Source of the DNA: Bacteroidales bacterium
GTDB taxonomy: Bacteria; Bacteroidota; Bacteroidia; Bacteroidales; F082
Direction: 5' to 3'
NCBI GenBank assembly: GCA_016282015.1
Contig: JAEEJS010000064.1
Location: 1-64,000, forward strand
Length of the DNA: 64,000 nucleotides
Shown: positions 21,684 to 30,558 of the stretch, one piece after another
Layout: every line of letters starts with the position of its first letter
Position numbering within the stretch: the stretch's first letter is position 1
Notes under the pieces: model-generated
Told to the model about the DNA's origin: nothing
Database searches by the model: none
Seen by the model: only the letters and a program-made list of their open reading frames with translations
Translations under genes and position numbers: made by a program

Positions 21684-22817
21684 TTATCTGTTAGCATACA
21701 TCGATTCGTAATACTTTTCATATTCGCCTGATGTGATGTTGTCCATCCAGGCTTGGTTCTCGAGATACCATTTCACAGTCTTTTCAATGCCTTCCTCAAA
21801 CTGCAGGCTGGGCTCCCAACCCAGTTCGCGCTGAAGTTTGGTCGAGTCGATGGCATAGCGCATGTCGTGGCCGGCGCGGTCTGTGACGTAGGTGATGAGG
21901 TTCATGTCCTCGCCCTCCTTACGGCCCAAGAGGCGGTCCACTGTGTTGATGACGACTTTGATGATATCTATGTTCTTCCACTCGTTGAAACCTCCGATAT
22001 TGTAAGTCTCGGCTATGGTTCCCTTGTGGAAAATCAAGTCAATCGCACGGGCGTGATCCTCCACATACAACCAGTCGCGCACGTTCTCGCCCTTGCCGTA
22101 CACAGGCAGAGGCTTGCGATGACGGATATTGTTGATGAACAGAGGTATCAGCTTTTCGGGGAACTGGTAAGGACCGTAGTTGTTGGAGCAGTTGGTCACT
22201 ATGGTCGGCATTCCGTAGGTGTCGTGGAAGGCGCGCACAAAGTGGTCGGAGCTGGCTTTCGATGCCGAATACGGTGAGTGCGGCATGTATTTCAGGTCTT
22301 CGGTGAAGAACTTGCTTCCGTAGGCCAGATGATGCTTGCCCGACGAAGCCTTGGTCGTAAACGGAGGTTTTATGCCCTCAGGGTCGGTCATTTCCAGAGC
22401 GCCGTACACCTCGTCGGTTGAGATGTGGTAGAAACGCTTGCCTTCCCACTTCTCGGGCAGCTGTTCCCAAGTCAGCTTGGCGGCCTGCAGCATGCTGAGC
22501 GTTCCCATCACGTTAGTCTGTGCGAAGGTGAAAGGGTCTTTGATAGAGCGGTCCACATGGCTTTCAGCTGCCAGATGAATCACTCCGTCAACCTTGTATT
22601 TTTTGAAGATATCCATTATTGTCTCGAAGTCGCAGATGTCTGCCTTGACGAAGGTGTAGTTGGGTTTGTCCTCTATGTCCTTCAGATTGGCGAGGTTGCC
22701 GGCATAAGTCAGCTTGTCGACGTTAATGATATGATAATCAGGGTATTTGTTGACAAAAAGTCTGACAACATGGCTGCCTATGAAACCCGCGCCTCCAGTG
22801 ATAATGATGTTCTTCAT
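21684..22817 (-). CDS. rfbB: dTDP-glucose 4,6-dehydratase
   Basis: A 377-residue SDR enzyme, the second step of dTDP-L-rhamnose synthesis. The motifs are ITGGAGFIGSHVVRL for NAD, HLAAESHVDRSI, HISTDEVYGAL (catalytic DE pair) and PYSASKASSDHFVRA (YxxxK). The RmlB segment TNCSNNYGPYQFPEKLIPL is clear. The rest of the pathway (rmlC, rmlD, rmlA) lies on the other strand at 51.8-54.1 kb, so this copy is separated from its partners, or supplies 4-keto-6-deoxy-glucose for another sugar. A promoter element lies 68 bases upstream. Confidence 0.96.
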   Translation of the reverse strand: MKNIIITGGAGFIGSHVVRLFVNKYPDYHIINVDKLTYAGNLANLKDIEDKPNYTFVKADICDFETIMDIFKKYKVDGVIHLAAESHVDRSIKDPFTFAQTNVMGTLSMLQAAKLTWEQLPEKWEGKRFYHISTDEVYGALEMTDPEGIKPPFTTKASSGKHHLAYGSKFFTEDLKYMPHSPYSASKASSDHFVRAFHDTYGMPTIVTNCSNNYGPYQFPEKLIPLFINNIRHRKPLPVYGKGENVRDWLYVEDHARAIDLIFHKGTIAETYNIGGFNEWKNIDIIKVVINTVDRLLGRKEGEDMNLITYVTDRAGHDMRYAIDSTKLQRELGWEPSLQFEEGIEKTVKWYLENQAWMDNITSGEYEKYYESMYANR

Positions 22818-22884
22818 ACTAAATATAGCAAATTATTCAATCAATTTAACAAATTAATAGGCCCTTTTAAGGCAAATTAACTTG

Positions 22885-22892
22885 CAAATATA
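22885..22892 (-). promoter_or_regulatory. -7 promoter element upstream of rfbB
   Basis: TATATTTG on the minus strand matches TAnnTTTG and lies 68 bases before the rfbB ATG. This would be the first promoter of the nucleotide-sugar operon running to 11581. Confidence 0.6.
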
Positions 22893-22979
22893 CTAAATAA
22901 TTAAAAAATAAAAGAAAAAATGTAAAAATATTTTTTGCCGCCACAGTCAGTGTGACTGGCGACTCTCAATTGGCAAATG

Positions 22980-24371
22980 TCAAAAGATATAGTTGAATCC
23001 GATATACGCTTTCAAGGCGTCTCCGTCGTGCTTGTCAAGAGCTTTTGCAAACTCGGCCGAAACCACCAGATTCTTGTTCATTATGAGCTTGAGTCCGCAG
23101 CCGGCCGCAGTGTGTATGCTTTCGCCTTTGCCGCTGTAAATCAAGTCATATTCTTCGCCTGCATATTCAAAATCGTACATGGTCTCGAGCTTTTCCATGG
23201 CGGTTTTCTGCTCTTCGAGGCGGAAGGTCTGAGTCACCACGCCGGCGTCGAAGGTGGGGTTGAGGGCTACGCACCAGTTCTGGTTGATGAACTTGAAGTT
23301 GCTGATACGCCAGCGCAATTCGATGTTGGCCCAAGCCACTCCCTTGCCTATCACACCGTTGCGGTTGATGCCTCGTCCGGTGGCGGCGCCTCCGTAAGCC
23401 TCGGTGTATATCTTCTTGAAAAACATCAGGTTGGTGTTCAGCATGGCATAGTACGGGATGTCGCCGGCCAGCACGTTTTGGGCGCCTAAGCGGTAGCAGA
23501 AAGTCAGCTTGTCGCCAACCACAGGCACATAGTGATGGAAGACTCCGGTGAAGGTAAGGTGGCTGTAGTTCTTGCCGTCCATGAGGTCGGGAGCTGCAGT
23601 GAAGGTGCCTTCGAAATATATGCCCCGGGTGGGGTCGTTCTCGTAGTTTTTCGAGTCGTAGATGATGCCGGCTTTCAGCTGCGTCACATTGCCGCCGTTT
23701 TTCTCGTTTTCACGTATCAGGCCGCTCTGGCAATACAGTTCGTAAAGCGTCACCTGTCCGTCGTATTTGCTGAGGTCCACACGGCTGATGTCGTAGTTGT
23801 AATATGCCAGGCCCAAGCCGTAGCGCAGATGCTCCAGATTGCCTATCTTGCGCTGCATGCTCAAAATGGCGCGGAACTGATTGCGGTTCAAGATGTAGAA
23901 ACCGCTTTCCTTGGCCCCGGGTTCGTCTATCACCAAGGTCGGCATGTCGCCTGCAACTCCGTGAGTTACAGCCACATCCTTGTAGTAAGGCGCGGCAAAT
24001 CCGTTGAATCCGAAATTGTCGAATCTTTTATCGATGAAATAACCTAAATCGACAAAAAGCACTCCCTTGGGGATGATATTGTTCCAGTAAGAGTAGGTGC
24101 GGAAAATGCTCGAACCTTTAGTGTAAGTCGACACTTCGAAGTTCATCTTGAAGTTGTAGCCGGGATAATTCGAGCCGTCGCCATAATGGAAAATGTCAAC
24201 GCAAACTCCGTACTGGAAGCCGAGGTCGCTGTTGTAGCCCACCACCGGCAACGGGCCGAAGTTCCAGCCTTTCTTAATGATTTCGCCTTTTTCGTTTACG
24301 GGCTTTTCCTTGTTCTGGGCTGGTAATCCTAAAGTGAGGAGAAGGAGGAATAATGTAACTAACCTTTTCAT
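22980..24371 (-). CDS. Outer-membrane beta-barrel protein (surface-antigen / Omp85-like)
   Basis: A 463-residue exported protein with signal peptide MKRLVTLFLLLLTLGLPAQ. The mature part begins with GWNFGPLPVVGYNSDLGFQYG and continues with barrel strands containing IYDSKNYENDPTRGIYFEG, a motif similar to the surface-antigen (D15/Omp85 C-terminal) domain, and ends in YIGFNYIF. No POTRA-type periplasmic region is present, so it is a barrel-only relative. It follows rsmI after a degenerate tandem tract. The function (channel, lipase-like or assembly) cannot be decided. Confidence 0.75.
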   Translation of the reverse strand: MKRLVTLFLLLLTLGLPAQNKEKPVNEKGEIIKKGWNFGPLPVVGYNSDLGFQYGVCVDIFHYGDGSNYPGYNFKMNFEVSTYTKGSSIFRTYSYWNNIIPKGVLFVDLGYFIDKRFDNFGFNGFAAPYYKDVAVTHGVAGDMPTLVIDEPGAKESGFYILNRNQFRAILSMQRKIGNLEHLRYGLGLAYYNYDISRVDLSKYDGQVTLYELYCQSGLIRENEKNGGNVTQLKAGIIYDSKNYENDPTRGIYFEGTFTAAPDLMDGKNYSHLTFTGVFHHYVPVVGDKLTFCYRLGAQNVLAGDIPYYAMLNTNLMFFKKIYTEAYGGAATGRGINRNGVIGKGVAWANIELRWRISNFKFINQNWCVALNPTFDAGVVTQTFRLEEQKTAMEKLETMYDFEYAGEEYDLIYSGKGESIHTAAGCGLKLIMNKNLVVSAEFAKALDKHDGDALKAYIGFNYIF

Positions 24372-24377
24372 AATTCA

Positions 24378-24405
24378 ACGATAACGTTAACGATAACCTT
24401 AACTG
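24378..24405 (-). repeat. GTTAACGTTATCGTT tandem tract after rsmI
   Basis: On the minus strand the rsmI stop TAA is followed by CAGTTAAGGTTATCGTTAACGTTATCGTTG, imperfect 6-base units with a GTTA core. The related tract types at 55.56, 61.0 and 61.29 kb share this GTTAACG/GTTAAGG sequence. Confidence 0.7.
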
Positions 24406-25080
24406 TTAGGTGAGGGAGCCTTCGAGGATGAGGACGATTTCGCCTTTGACTTCTTTTTCGGAGAAGTATTTTGTCACTTCGGACAGGGTGCCGCGAACGT
24501 TCTCCTCATGGATTTTCGTAAGTTCGCGAGCCACCGACACCTGACGGTCGGGACCGGCTGCCTCCATGAGCTGTTCCAGCGTCTTCACCAAGCGGAAAGG
24601 CGACTCGTACAGTATGGTAGTATATTCATTTTCAACAATTTGCCTGATTTTTGTCTGACGACCTTTTTTGTGAGGCAGAAAGCCTTCAAATATGAAGTGG
24701 TCAGCGGCGAGCCCCGAGTTTACGAGGGCAGGCACGAAGGCCGTGGCGCCCGGAAGGCACTCAACCTCCAGGCCGCGTTTGATGCATTCGCGAACGAGCA
24801 TGAAGCCTGGGTCGGAGATGGCCGGAGTGCCGGCATCGGTCACAAGGGCCATGCGCTCGCCGCTGGCTATACGCTCCGCTATGCGTTCCACCACCATGTG
24901 CTCATTGTTCAGATGAAACGCCAGCATAGGCTTGCTTATATCATAGTGTTTCAACAGGTTACCGCTGGTGCGCGTATCCTCGGCCAGAATCACATCCACC
25001 TCCTCGCGCAGCACCCGCAACGCCCTCAAGGTAATATCTTCCAGATTTCCAATCGGTGTCGGAACTAAGTATAATTTCAT
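24406..25080 (-). CDS. rsmI: 16S rRNA (cytidine1402-2'-O)-methyltransferase
   Basis: A 224-residue SAM-dependent tetrapyrrole-methylase-fold enzyme that 2'-O-methylates C1402 in the decoding centre. The N terminus MKLYLVPTPIGNLEDITLRAL, the segment VILAEDTRTSGNLL, the glycine-rich MALVTDAGTPAISDPGF and ATAFVPALVNSGL with FEGFLPHKKGRQ are the classic RsmI signature. It is shorter than the E. coli protein (286 residues), because the C-terminal extension is missing, as is common in Bacteroidota. It lies 21 bases after the acidic protein gene on the same strand. Confidence 0.94.
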   Translation of the reverse strand: MKLYLVPTPIGNLEDITLRALRVLREEVDVILAEDTRTSGNLLKHYDISKPMLAFHLNNEHMVVERIAERIASGERMALVTDAGTPAISDPGFMLVRECIKRGLEVECLPGATAFVPALVNSGLAADHFIFEGFLPHKKGRQTKIRQIVENEYTTILYESPFRLVKTLEQLMEAAGPDRQVSVARELTKIHEENVRGTLSEVTKYFSEKEVKGEIVLILEGSLT

Positions 25081-25101
25081 TTAATGTTTATTGGTTATTC
25101 A

Positions 25102-25833
25102 CTAAACAAAACGTCTCTCTACCAAGTCGTTGAGCATTCTGAACGCCTGCGACTCCACGTCCCACTGCAGCTCAATCTGAAGCTCGCTCATGTAGACCTT
25201 GGCGCCCGAAAGTGTCGGGAACTCGTTCAAAGCCTCTATCGACTTGTTGTAACGCTCAAACGAGCCGTTAAACAACTCGTTGATTATCATCATTTTATCA
25301 TTGATACCCAAGGCTGCTCTGATGTCGCTCACATGAGTGCGCTGCAAACGGGCTGCCAGGCTGTTGTCTTCGGGTTCCTCGTCTACAAACTTCGGCTCTT
25401 CTTCGACGGCCTCCGGCACGTTCTCTTGAACAGGTTCCACGCGGAAGGTCTCGTCCTCCTCGTCTTCCCAGTCTTCATCATCAAATTCCTCGTCGACCGA
25501 ATCGTTGGAGTCTTCTGCCATTTCTTCTGTCTTTTCCTCCGGAGTCTCAATCTCCAGCTCGACATCGCGGTTTATGATCTCGCCTCCCTCGTTGATCTCG
25601 GCCTTAAAGCCTTCGTCTTCAGGCATCTCAACCTCATCGAAGCTTTCCTTGCCGGCCTGATAGTCGCAGAGCAAATCGTAAATGTCGCGGGTGTGCTCCA
25701 TCATCACGTCCACATCCAGGCGGCTCATCTCACGGTCGTTGCGGTACATGTAATCGACCTGAACCATCATGCGGCCCAGCTGGCGTTTCAGCTCAAGCAC
25801 GATATTTTTTTCGTCTTTTTTTTGTGTATCCAT
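25102..25833 (-). CDS. Acidic conserved protein, unknown function
   Basis: A protein of 243 residues from the ATG at 25833 (MDTQKKDEKNIVLELKRQLG); the listed ORF start ten codons earlier lies between promoter and this ATG. The N terminus (about 1-65) and C terminus (about 165-243, RTHVSDIRAALGINDKMMII and SELQIELQWDVESQAFRMLN) are ordered and helical. The middle (about 80-165) is a run of Glu and Asp with almost no hydrophobic residues, presumably disordered. I recognise no named domain. It is divergent from tdk and upstream of rsmI. Confidence 0.7.
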   Translation of the reverse strand: MDTQKKDEKNIVLELKRQLGRMMVQVDYMYRNDREMSRLDVDVMMEHTRDIYDLLCDYQAGKESFDEVEMPEDEGFKAEINEGGEIINRDVELEIETPEEKTEEMAEDSNDSVDEEFDDEDWEDEEDETFRVEPVQENVPEAVEEEPKFVDEEPEDNSLAARLQRTHVSDIRAALGINDKMMIINELFNGSFERYNKSIEALNEFPTLSGAKVYMSELQIELQWDVESQAFRMLNDLVERRFV

Positions 25834-25845
25834 GATAAAAATCCC

Positions 25846-25853
25846 TATTTTTG
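25846..25853 (+). promoter_or_regulatory. -7 promoter element for tdk
   Basis: TATTTTTG on the plus strand matches TAnnTTTG and lies 39 bases before the tdk ATG. Confidence 0.6.
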
Positions 25854-25860
25854 CAATCAA

Positions 25861-25868
25861 CAAAAGTA
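25861..25868 (-). promoter_or_regulatory. -7 promoter element for the acidic protein gene
   Basis: TACTTTTG on the minus strand matches TAnnTTTG and lies 27 bases before the ATG at 25833. This supports that start over the upstream one at 25863, which would lie at or before the transcription start. Confidence 0.6.
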
Positions 25869-25892
25869 TAAAAAAATATAATACGCCAAGTC

Positions 25893-26492
25893 ATGTTTCT
25901 CGAAAAAGATTCTCACAATAAGTCCCAAGGCTGGATAGAGGTGGTCTGCGGCTCAATGTTTTCGGGCAAAACCGAAGAATTGATACGCCGTTTGAACCGC
26001 GCCCGCATAGCCAAGCTCAGGGTGGAGATCTTCAAACCGGGAATAGACACCAGGTATTCCGAGGATGACGTGGTGTCGCACAACGACAATGCCTTGCATT
26101 CCATTCCTGTGGAGAATGCGCAGCAGATTCTTTTCTATTCCAACGAATGCGATGTGATAGGAATTGACGAGGCCCAGTTTTTCGGAAACGAGTTGATAGA
26201 TGTTTGCCAACAGCTTGCCAATCAAGGTATTAGAGTGGTGGTGGCCGGCCTCGACATGGACTTCCAAGGCAAGCCTTTCGGACCTATGCCTCAGCTTATG
26301 GCCATAGCCGAAGATGTCACCAAGGTGCACGCCATCTGTATGCGATGCGGCAGCCTGGCCCAATTCTCACACCGCACAATAGCAGGCGATAAACTGGTGG
26401 TGCTTGGCGAAACAGAAAGCTACGAGCCACTTTGCCGCGAATGTTACAACAAGGCAATGGCCGAAAAGCAACAAACTATTTCAACCCTTTGA
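25893..26492 (+). CDS. tdk: Thymidine kinase (type II)
   Basis: A 199-residue cytoplasmic kinase phosphorylating thymidine in the salvage pathway. It has the P-loop [16 protein letters not shown], the Walker B-like IGIDEAQFF, the lasso-region segment [17 protein letters not shown] and two zinc-binding cysteine pairs, CMRCGS and CREC. Size and motifs match the bacterial/cellular type II enzyme. Its last 17 bases overlap the end of tsaB on the other strand. Confidence 0.97.
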   Translation: MFLEKDSHNKSQGWIEVVCGSMFSGKTEELIRRLNRARIAKLRVEIFKPGIDTRYSEDDVVSHNDNALHSIPVENAQQILFYSNECDVIGIDEAQFFGNELIDVCQQLANQGIRVVVAGLDMDFQGKPFGPMPQLMAIAEDVTKVHAICMRCGSLAQFSHRTIAGDKLVVLGETESYEPLCRECYNKAMAEKQQTISTL

Positions 26493-27180
26493 CAGTCGGA
26501 GTTCCCGGAACGAAATCTTTCAGGTAGAAAGGCTCAAAGTATGCCACGTCGACGAAGTCTTTGGCTTCGAGCTTGCGCTGTGCTATGACATTCATGTATT
26601 TGGCCGAGCAATGGAAGTCTTTGATGACAGTGATTTTATCGTCGTTTGCGAAGAGTTCGGCACATTTGTCGGCACCGTCGCCGAACAGATAGAGATGATG
26701 GTCTTTTTTCAAATCCGCGAAGGAATCCTTATCGATGATAACCGCTTCTGTATCCTTTATTTTATTGACATTTTCGTCGAATATTGCGGCATAGACCTCC
26801 ATGCGGCGGGCGTCTATGGCTGGAATCAGGAGGGGCTTTTTCCACTCGCTGCTCTCGGTCGATATGATGGCGGAGCCTCCGTACGCCATCGCGTGCAGCG
26901 TTTCGACTGCAATCAAAGGTTTTTCGGCAGCGTAGCAGAGTCCTTTGGCGGTGCTCACCCCTATGCGAAGGCCTGTGTACGAGCCCGGGCCCATGCTCAC
27001 GGCCACAGCGTCGAGGTCGCGGTAGGCGACGCCCGCCGCCTTCATCACCTTATCGATGAAAAGCGTAATCTTTTCTGAATGATTCTGGCCTTTGGGGTCC
27101 TCCTCGCAAGCCAAAACCTCAGCATTGTGTACCAAGGCCACCGAACAGGACGGTGTAGCAGTTTCCAGACAAAGGATCAT
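26476..27180 (-). CDS. tsaB: tRNA threonylcarbamoyladenosine synthesis protein TsaB
   Basis: A 234-residue ASKHA-fold protein, the partner of TsaD and TsaE in t6A37 formation. I start at [19 protein letters not shown], the standard N terminus, discarding 30 extra codons that run into the next gene. The motif [25 protein letters not shown] (in part) is the TsaB signature, followed by AYGGSAI and [14 protein letters not shown]. It is tail-to-tail with tdk, with a 17-base coding overlap, and 11 bases downstream of the FMN-binding gene. Confidence 0.93.
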   Translation of the reverse strand: MILCLETATPSCSVALVHNAEVLACEEDPKGQNHSEKITLFIDKVMKAAGVAYRDLDAVAVSMGPGSYTGLRIGVSTAKGLCYAAEKPLIAVETLHAMAYGGSAIISTESSEWKKPLLIPAIDARRMEVYAAIFDENVNKIKDTEAVIIDKDSFADLKKDHHLYLFGDGADKCAELFANDDKITVIKDFHCSAKYMNVIAQRKLEAKDFVDVAYFEPFYLKDFVPGTPTVKGLK

Positions 27181-27191
27181 CTCTTGTAATT

Positions 27192-27692
27192 TTAACTTCT
27201 TTTCTTCAAAAACGACAGGAATCCCAGCACCACAGCGCAGCAGATTATGCCCATCAGCTGCCAGGTCCAAGGGCTTGGGTTGACGGTGTCGTTGTAAATC
27301 TCCATGCGGCGCTTGACCGACTGTATGATGGCGTTTGAGCTGAAAGTGGCGCCGCTGACGGCATCCACCTCAATCACCATGGCTTCGGCCGGTGTGAGCC
27401 CGTAGAATTTCTCGACAAGGCTTTCGTCGGTCACCTTACGCATGAAACGCGGGGTCTCGTCGTTGTCGAGAATGTTTATTTCGGCTATTTTGCCGTCTAC
27501 CATCTTGATTTCCAACGGAATATAGCTGTGATAGCCGATAATGTCCTTGCAATATTCTTCAGTGTAAAGCACTGTGTCGGCAGGGGCCTGTGCAGATCTG
27601 TTTCCGAAACGGTCAATGGCAAACATCACCGCAAAAAACCCTAAAGCGACCACAAAAAAGTAGTTTAAACCTCTAATAATCTTCATTTTCAA
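27192..27692 (-). CDS. Membrane FMN-binding domain protein
   Basis: A 166-residue protein with an N-terminal membrane anchor (GLNYFFVVALGFFAVMFA), an FMN-binding domain (about residues 35-135) and a second membrane helix (LMGIICCAVVLGFLSFL). The motif DAVSGATFSSNAI matches the site where ApbE-type flavin transferases attach FMN to a threonine in RnfG/NqrC-like proteins. The domain would face the periplasm. No Rnf/Nqr genes and no apbE are next to it, so its electron partner is unknown. It could be a stand-alone extracytosolic flavoprotein. Confidence 0.85.
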   Translation of the reverse strand: MKMKIIRGLNYFFVVALGFFAVMFAIDRFGNRSAQAPADTVLYTEEYCKDIIGYHSYIPLEIKMVDGKIAEINILDNDETPRFMRKVTDESLVEKFYGLTPAEAMVIEVDAVSGATFSSNAIIQSVKRRMEIYNDTVNPSPWTWQLMGIICCAVVLGFLSFLKKRS

Positions 27693-27729
27693 AAAGTTTT
27701 AAAAATAGCAGTCTGTAAAAATCACGCCG

Positions 27730-27737
27730 CAAAATTA
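27730..27737 (-). promoter_or_regulatory. -7 promoter element for the FMN-binding gene
   Basis: TAATTTTG on the minus strand matches TAnnTTTG, 37 bases before the ATG at 27692. Confidence 0.55.
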
Positions 27738-27767
27738 CAAAAATTAGTTTTAAATGAAAATAAATTG

Positions 27768-27775
27768 TAATTTTG
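27768..27775 (+). promoter_or_regulatory. -7 promoter element for the acyltransferase operon
   Basis: TAATTTTG on the plus strand matches TAnnTTTG, 21 bases before the ATG at 27797. It is probably the promoter for the operon of overlapping genes running to about 33.7 or 35.8 kb. Confidence 0.6.
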
Positions 27776-27796
27776 CATTTTTAAATTAGGTGTAAA

Positions 27797-29095
27797 ATGG
27801 GTAAGATTCAGGACGACGATAACCTGTATTTTCTTTCTAAGATATTCGTTGATCATCATATACGCCGCAGCTTCAAGAGATATCATGCGACTGGGAGACA
27901 CAACATTCCCAAGCCCGGAGCGTGCATATTTGCCTGCAATCACTGCAATACCCTGATGGATGCCCTGGTGTTGGTCAATTCCACCCGAAGCAAGAAGGTT
28001 TTCATAGCCAGAGGCGATATTTTCCGCCGCAGGTTTATAGCAAAGTTCCTCCGCTGGGCCAAAATTCTGCCCATTTTCCGCATGCGTGACGGCTTGGGCT
28101 CCGTCCGTGAAAAAAACGGTGACACTATAGAGCAGGCCATAGACGTGATGCACGACGAGGTGCCGCTGTTCATTTTCCCTGAGGCCACCCACCGCACCAA
28201 ACACTCGCTTCGCCAGCTGAGCAAGGGAATTTTCCATATAGTTTTGGAGGCCAACCAGAAGTATGGCGATGAAAAGCCAGTCTACATAGTGCCTACCGGT
28301 CTGGAATACGGCGATTACTTCCGCTTCCGCTCTACCGTTCTGGTCAGCTACGGCGAGCCTATCAATGTGACTGAGTATGTCAAAGCCCATAGCGAAGATC
28401 AGGAGACGACAATTATCAGCGATTTGAGAGACATTCTCACCGAGCGCATGTCGCGTCTTATCACATACATTCCCGACGACGAAGACTACGACGCCACCTG
28501 GGAGATGACAAAAATCCTGGCCGGCAACCCGCCCATCTCACTCAAGGGCCGTCTCAAGCGCAACCGTCGTTTTGTGGATAAGATAGTGAAGTTCAAGAAG
28601 CATAAGCCTGAGGAGGCCAAGAGCTTGTTCGCCAAGGTTTTAGAGTTTACCAAGCACCGTAAGGAGCAGTCCATTTCGGTCGACTCGGTGGCCAAGCGCA
28701 AGCCTCTGTGGCGCACCATCTGGAAAACGCTGATGGCTCTTGTAGGTCTGCCATTCTATCTGGCCGCGGCTCTGGTGACCAGCCCCATTTGGATAACCTC
28801 CGCCTTCATACTCGACAACCTGAAGGACAAAGCCTTCCGCAACACTGTCAACTATTGCGTGGAGCTGGTGATGCATCCTCTCATCATGGCAACCGGAGTA
28901 ACCCTGCTGTTCTGTCTGGCGCCCTGGGAGATAGCGCTTTTGGGCAGCGTTTTCCTCTACTACAGCTACGTATTGTACTTCGATTATAACGAATATATCC
29001 GCTTGTTGTCGTCCGACTGGCGATGGACCTTCAACAAGGAGTTACGGAAAGAATTCAAGGATTTGGGATTGATGGATAAAGAATGGAGAGTATAA
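27797..29095 (+). CDS. PlsC-type glycerol-phosphate acyltransferase family protein
   Basis: A 432-residue protein. The N-terminal half (about 1-215) is an acyltransferase domain with the catalytic motif NHCNTLMDAL (an HX5D form), then IARGDIFRRR, LGSVREKNGD and the lipid-binding motif FPEATHRTKHSL (EGTR-like). The C-terminal half has three or four hydrophobic segments (ALVGLPFYLAAALVTSPIWI, LIMATGVTLLFCLAPWEIALLG), so it is a membrane protein. The length is nearly twice that of a minimal PlsC. The acyl acceptor is unknown. Its end overlaps the first ligase-like gene by 13 bases, linking it to surface-lipid or glycan assembly. Confidence 0.85.
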   Translation: MGKIQDDDNLYFLSKIFVDHHIRRSFKRYHATGRHNIPKPGACIFACNHCNTLMDALVLVNSTRSKKVFIARGDIFRRRFIAKFLRWAKILPIFRMRDGLGSVREKNGDTIEQAIDVMHDEVPLFIFPEATHRTKHSLRQLSKGIFHIVLEANQKYGDEKPVYIVPTGLEYGDYFRFRSTVLVSYGEPINVTEYVKAHSEDQETTIISDLRDILTERMSRLITYIPDDEDYDATWEMTKILAGNPPISLKGRLKRNRRFVDKIVKFKKHKPEEAKSLFAKVLEFTKHRKEQSISVDSVAKRKPLWRTIWKTLMALVGLPFYLAAALVTSPIWITSAFILDNLKDKAFRNTVNYCVELVMHPLIMATGVTLLFCLAPWEIALLGSVFLYYSYVLYFDYNEYIRLLSSDWRWTFNKELRKEFKDLGLMDKEWRV

Positions 29096-30558
29096 GACAG
29101 TTGTTTAAGGGTTTGAGGCCTTTTCAGAAGGCCGAGTTTGGCATTATGCTCGCTTTGGCGTTTGCAATACCATTCCACTGGTATGCCGCGCAGACAGGCG
29201 AGGTGGTGCTGGCCGTTTGCGCTGTCTTGAAGTTCGTTTTCGACCAAAAATGCAAGGTTAACCCCCGTCAGCTTCGCTTCTCATGGGCCTACATCATATT
29301 CGGCCTGACCTGGCTGGTTTACCTTGTCGGCATGCTATACACCGAGGAGAAGTCGGTAGGCTGGGCTCAGGTCAGCAAAAAGCTGGGCTTTCTGGTCTTC
29401 GCCTTGGTCTTTCTGATTTCCGATATGTCGTATCTCACCAAAGAAAGGGTGAGAGCCGTATTCTACAGTCTGGTGACCGCCTGTCTGGTGTTTTTCGCCA
29501 TGAACCTGATTTGGTCGGCCTTCGACATAATGTTAGACGAGAGGGAGGAGTACAGATGGTTCTTCAACAACGGCCTGATGAGGCTTTACTATGTGCATCA
29601 CACCTATATGTCGATGTACGCCCTGCTTGCCCTGACCTTCTGTTTTGTGGACTTTTTCGAGCAAAACAACCCGAGAGTCAAGAAGTTTGAGATGGGAGCG
29701 GTGATTGTGCTTCTGCTGTTCATAGTGCTGCTCGACGCCCGTGCCGGCATACTTAGCCTGGCTTTGGAGATAGTTATCCTCTGGTTCTGGATGACTTTCG
29801 CCAAGAAGAAAATCAAGATTGGACTGATAGCCGGACTGCTGGTGGCTTTGATATCGCTGCCTTATGTGTTTACCCGAATGGATACCACTCTCGGCAAGTT
29901 CAAAAACAAGGATAATCCCGACATCAGAATGGTGTACATCAAAGGTTGCTCCAATGTGATAGAAAACAACCTCTGGTTGGGAGTGGGCACTGGCGACCGT
30001 TCGGTCGAGACCATGGCCTCGTTCGAGAATTACCGAGACAGGCTTCTCAGTCAGGTGAAGCCGTACGAGGGAGTTAAGCCTTACGACTATGAGTTGTGCA
30101 AGGACGAGCTGATAAACGAACTGTTCCTGTCTACCCGTCAGGGTCAGTGGAACGTTCCCGACGAAATGTTCTTCCATTTCATAGAAAACCAGTCGGCAGA
30201 GTATTATTGCGATGCCGCATCGGTGATGGGAATGGCCACACAATACATCTATGTGAACAATGCCATCGAACACGATGTGAACGCTCACAACCAGTATCTG
30301 GACACCATGATAAGCGTGGGTCTCATCGGCTTGCTGCTTTTGCTGGCGCATTTCCTGATACCCATGGTGTGGGCTACCAGACGCAAGCCGTTTGGCATAG
30401 TCTGTTTTTCATTGCTGTTGATAGTTATGTTCAACGCCTTGTTCGAGTCGATTTTTGAGGTGCAGATGGGCATAATCTTCTTCTGTTTCTTCAACGCTTT
30501 GCTGTTCACTCAGGCTGTCATTTACGATAAAAACAAAGAGAATGCAGGCACTGTTTAA
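29083..30558 (+). CDS. O-antigen ligase/polymerase-like protein, copy 1
   Basis: A 491-residue polytopic protein with about ten membrane helices and one long periplasmic loop (about residues 270-395). The Wzy_C/WaaL-type features are a conserved arginine-rich segment LDARAGILSLALE, the loop motif WLGVGTGDR and NAHNQYLDTMISVGLIGLLLLL before the last helices. Members join O-antigen or glycan units to lipid A core or polymerise them at the periplasmic face. Ligase and polymerase roles cannot be told apart from sequence. The adjacent copy 2 is a tandem duplicate with a 17-base overlap. Confidence 0.85.
   Translation: MESIRQLFKGLRPFQKAEFGIMLALAFAIPFHWYAAQTGEVVLAVCAVLKFVFDQKCKVNPRQLRFSWAYIIFGLTWLVYLVGMLYTEEKSVGWAQVSKKLGFLVFALVFLISDMSYLTKERVRAVFYSLVTACLVFFAMNLIWSAFDIMLDEREEYRWFFNNGLMRLYYVHHTYMSMYALLALTFCFVDFFEQNNPRVKKFEMGAVIVLLLFIVLLDARAGILSLALEIVILWFWMTFAKKKIKIGLIAGLLVALISLPYVFTRMDTTLGKFKNKDNPDIRMVYIKGCSNVIENNLWLGVGTGDRSVETMASFENYRDRLLSQVKPYEGVKPYDYELCKDELINELFLSTRQGQWNVPDEMFFHFIENQSAEYYCDAASVMGMATQYIYVNNAIEHDVNAHNQYLDTMISVGLIGLLLLLAHFLIPMVWATRRKPFGIVCFSLLLIVMFNALFESIFEVQMGIIFFCFFNALLFTQAVIYDKNKENAGTV

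Noticed and set aside
22938-22964. Terminator at GCCGCCACAGTCAGTGTGACTGGCGAC
   Set aside because: The inner TCA-GTG-TGA pairing is good but the outer stem has mismatches, and no T-run follows on the minus strand, where a terminator would be needed.
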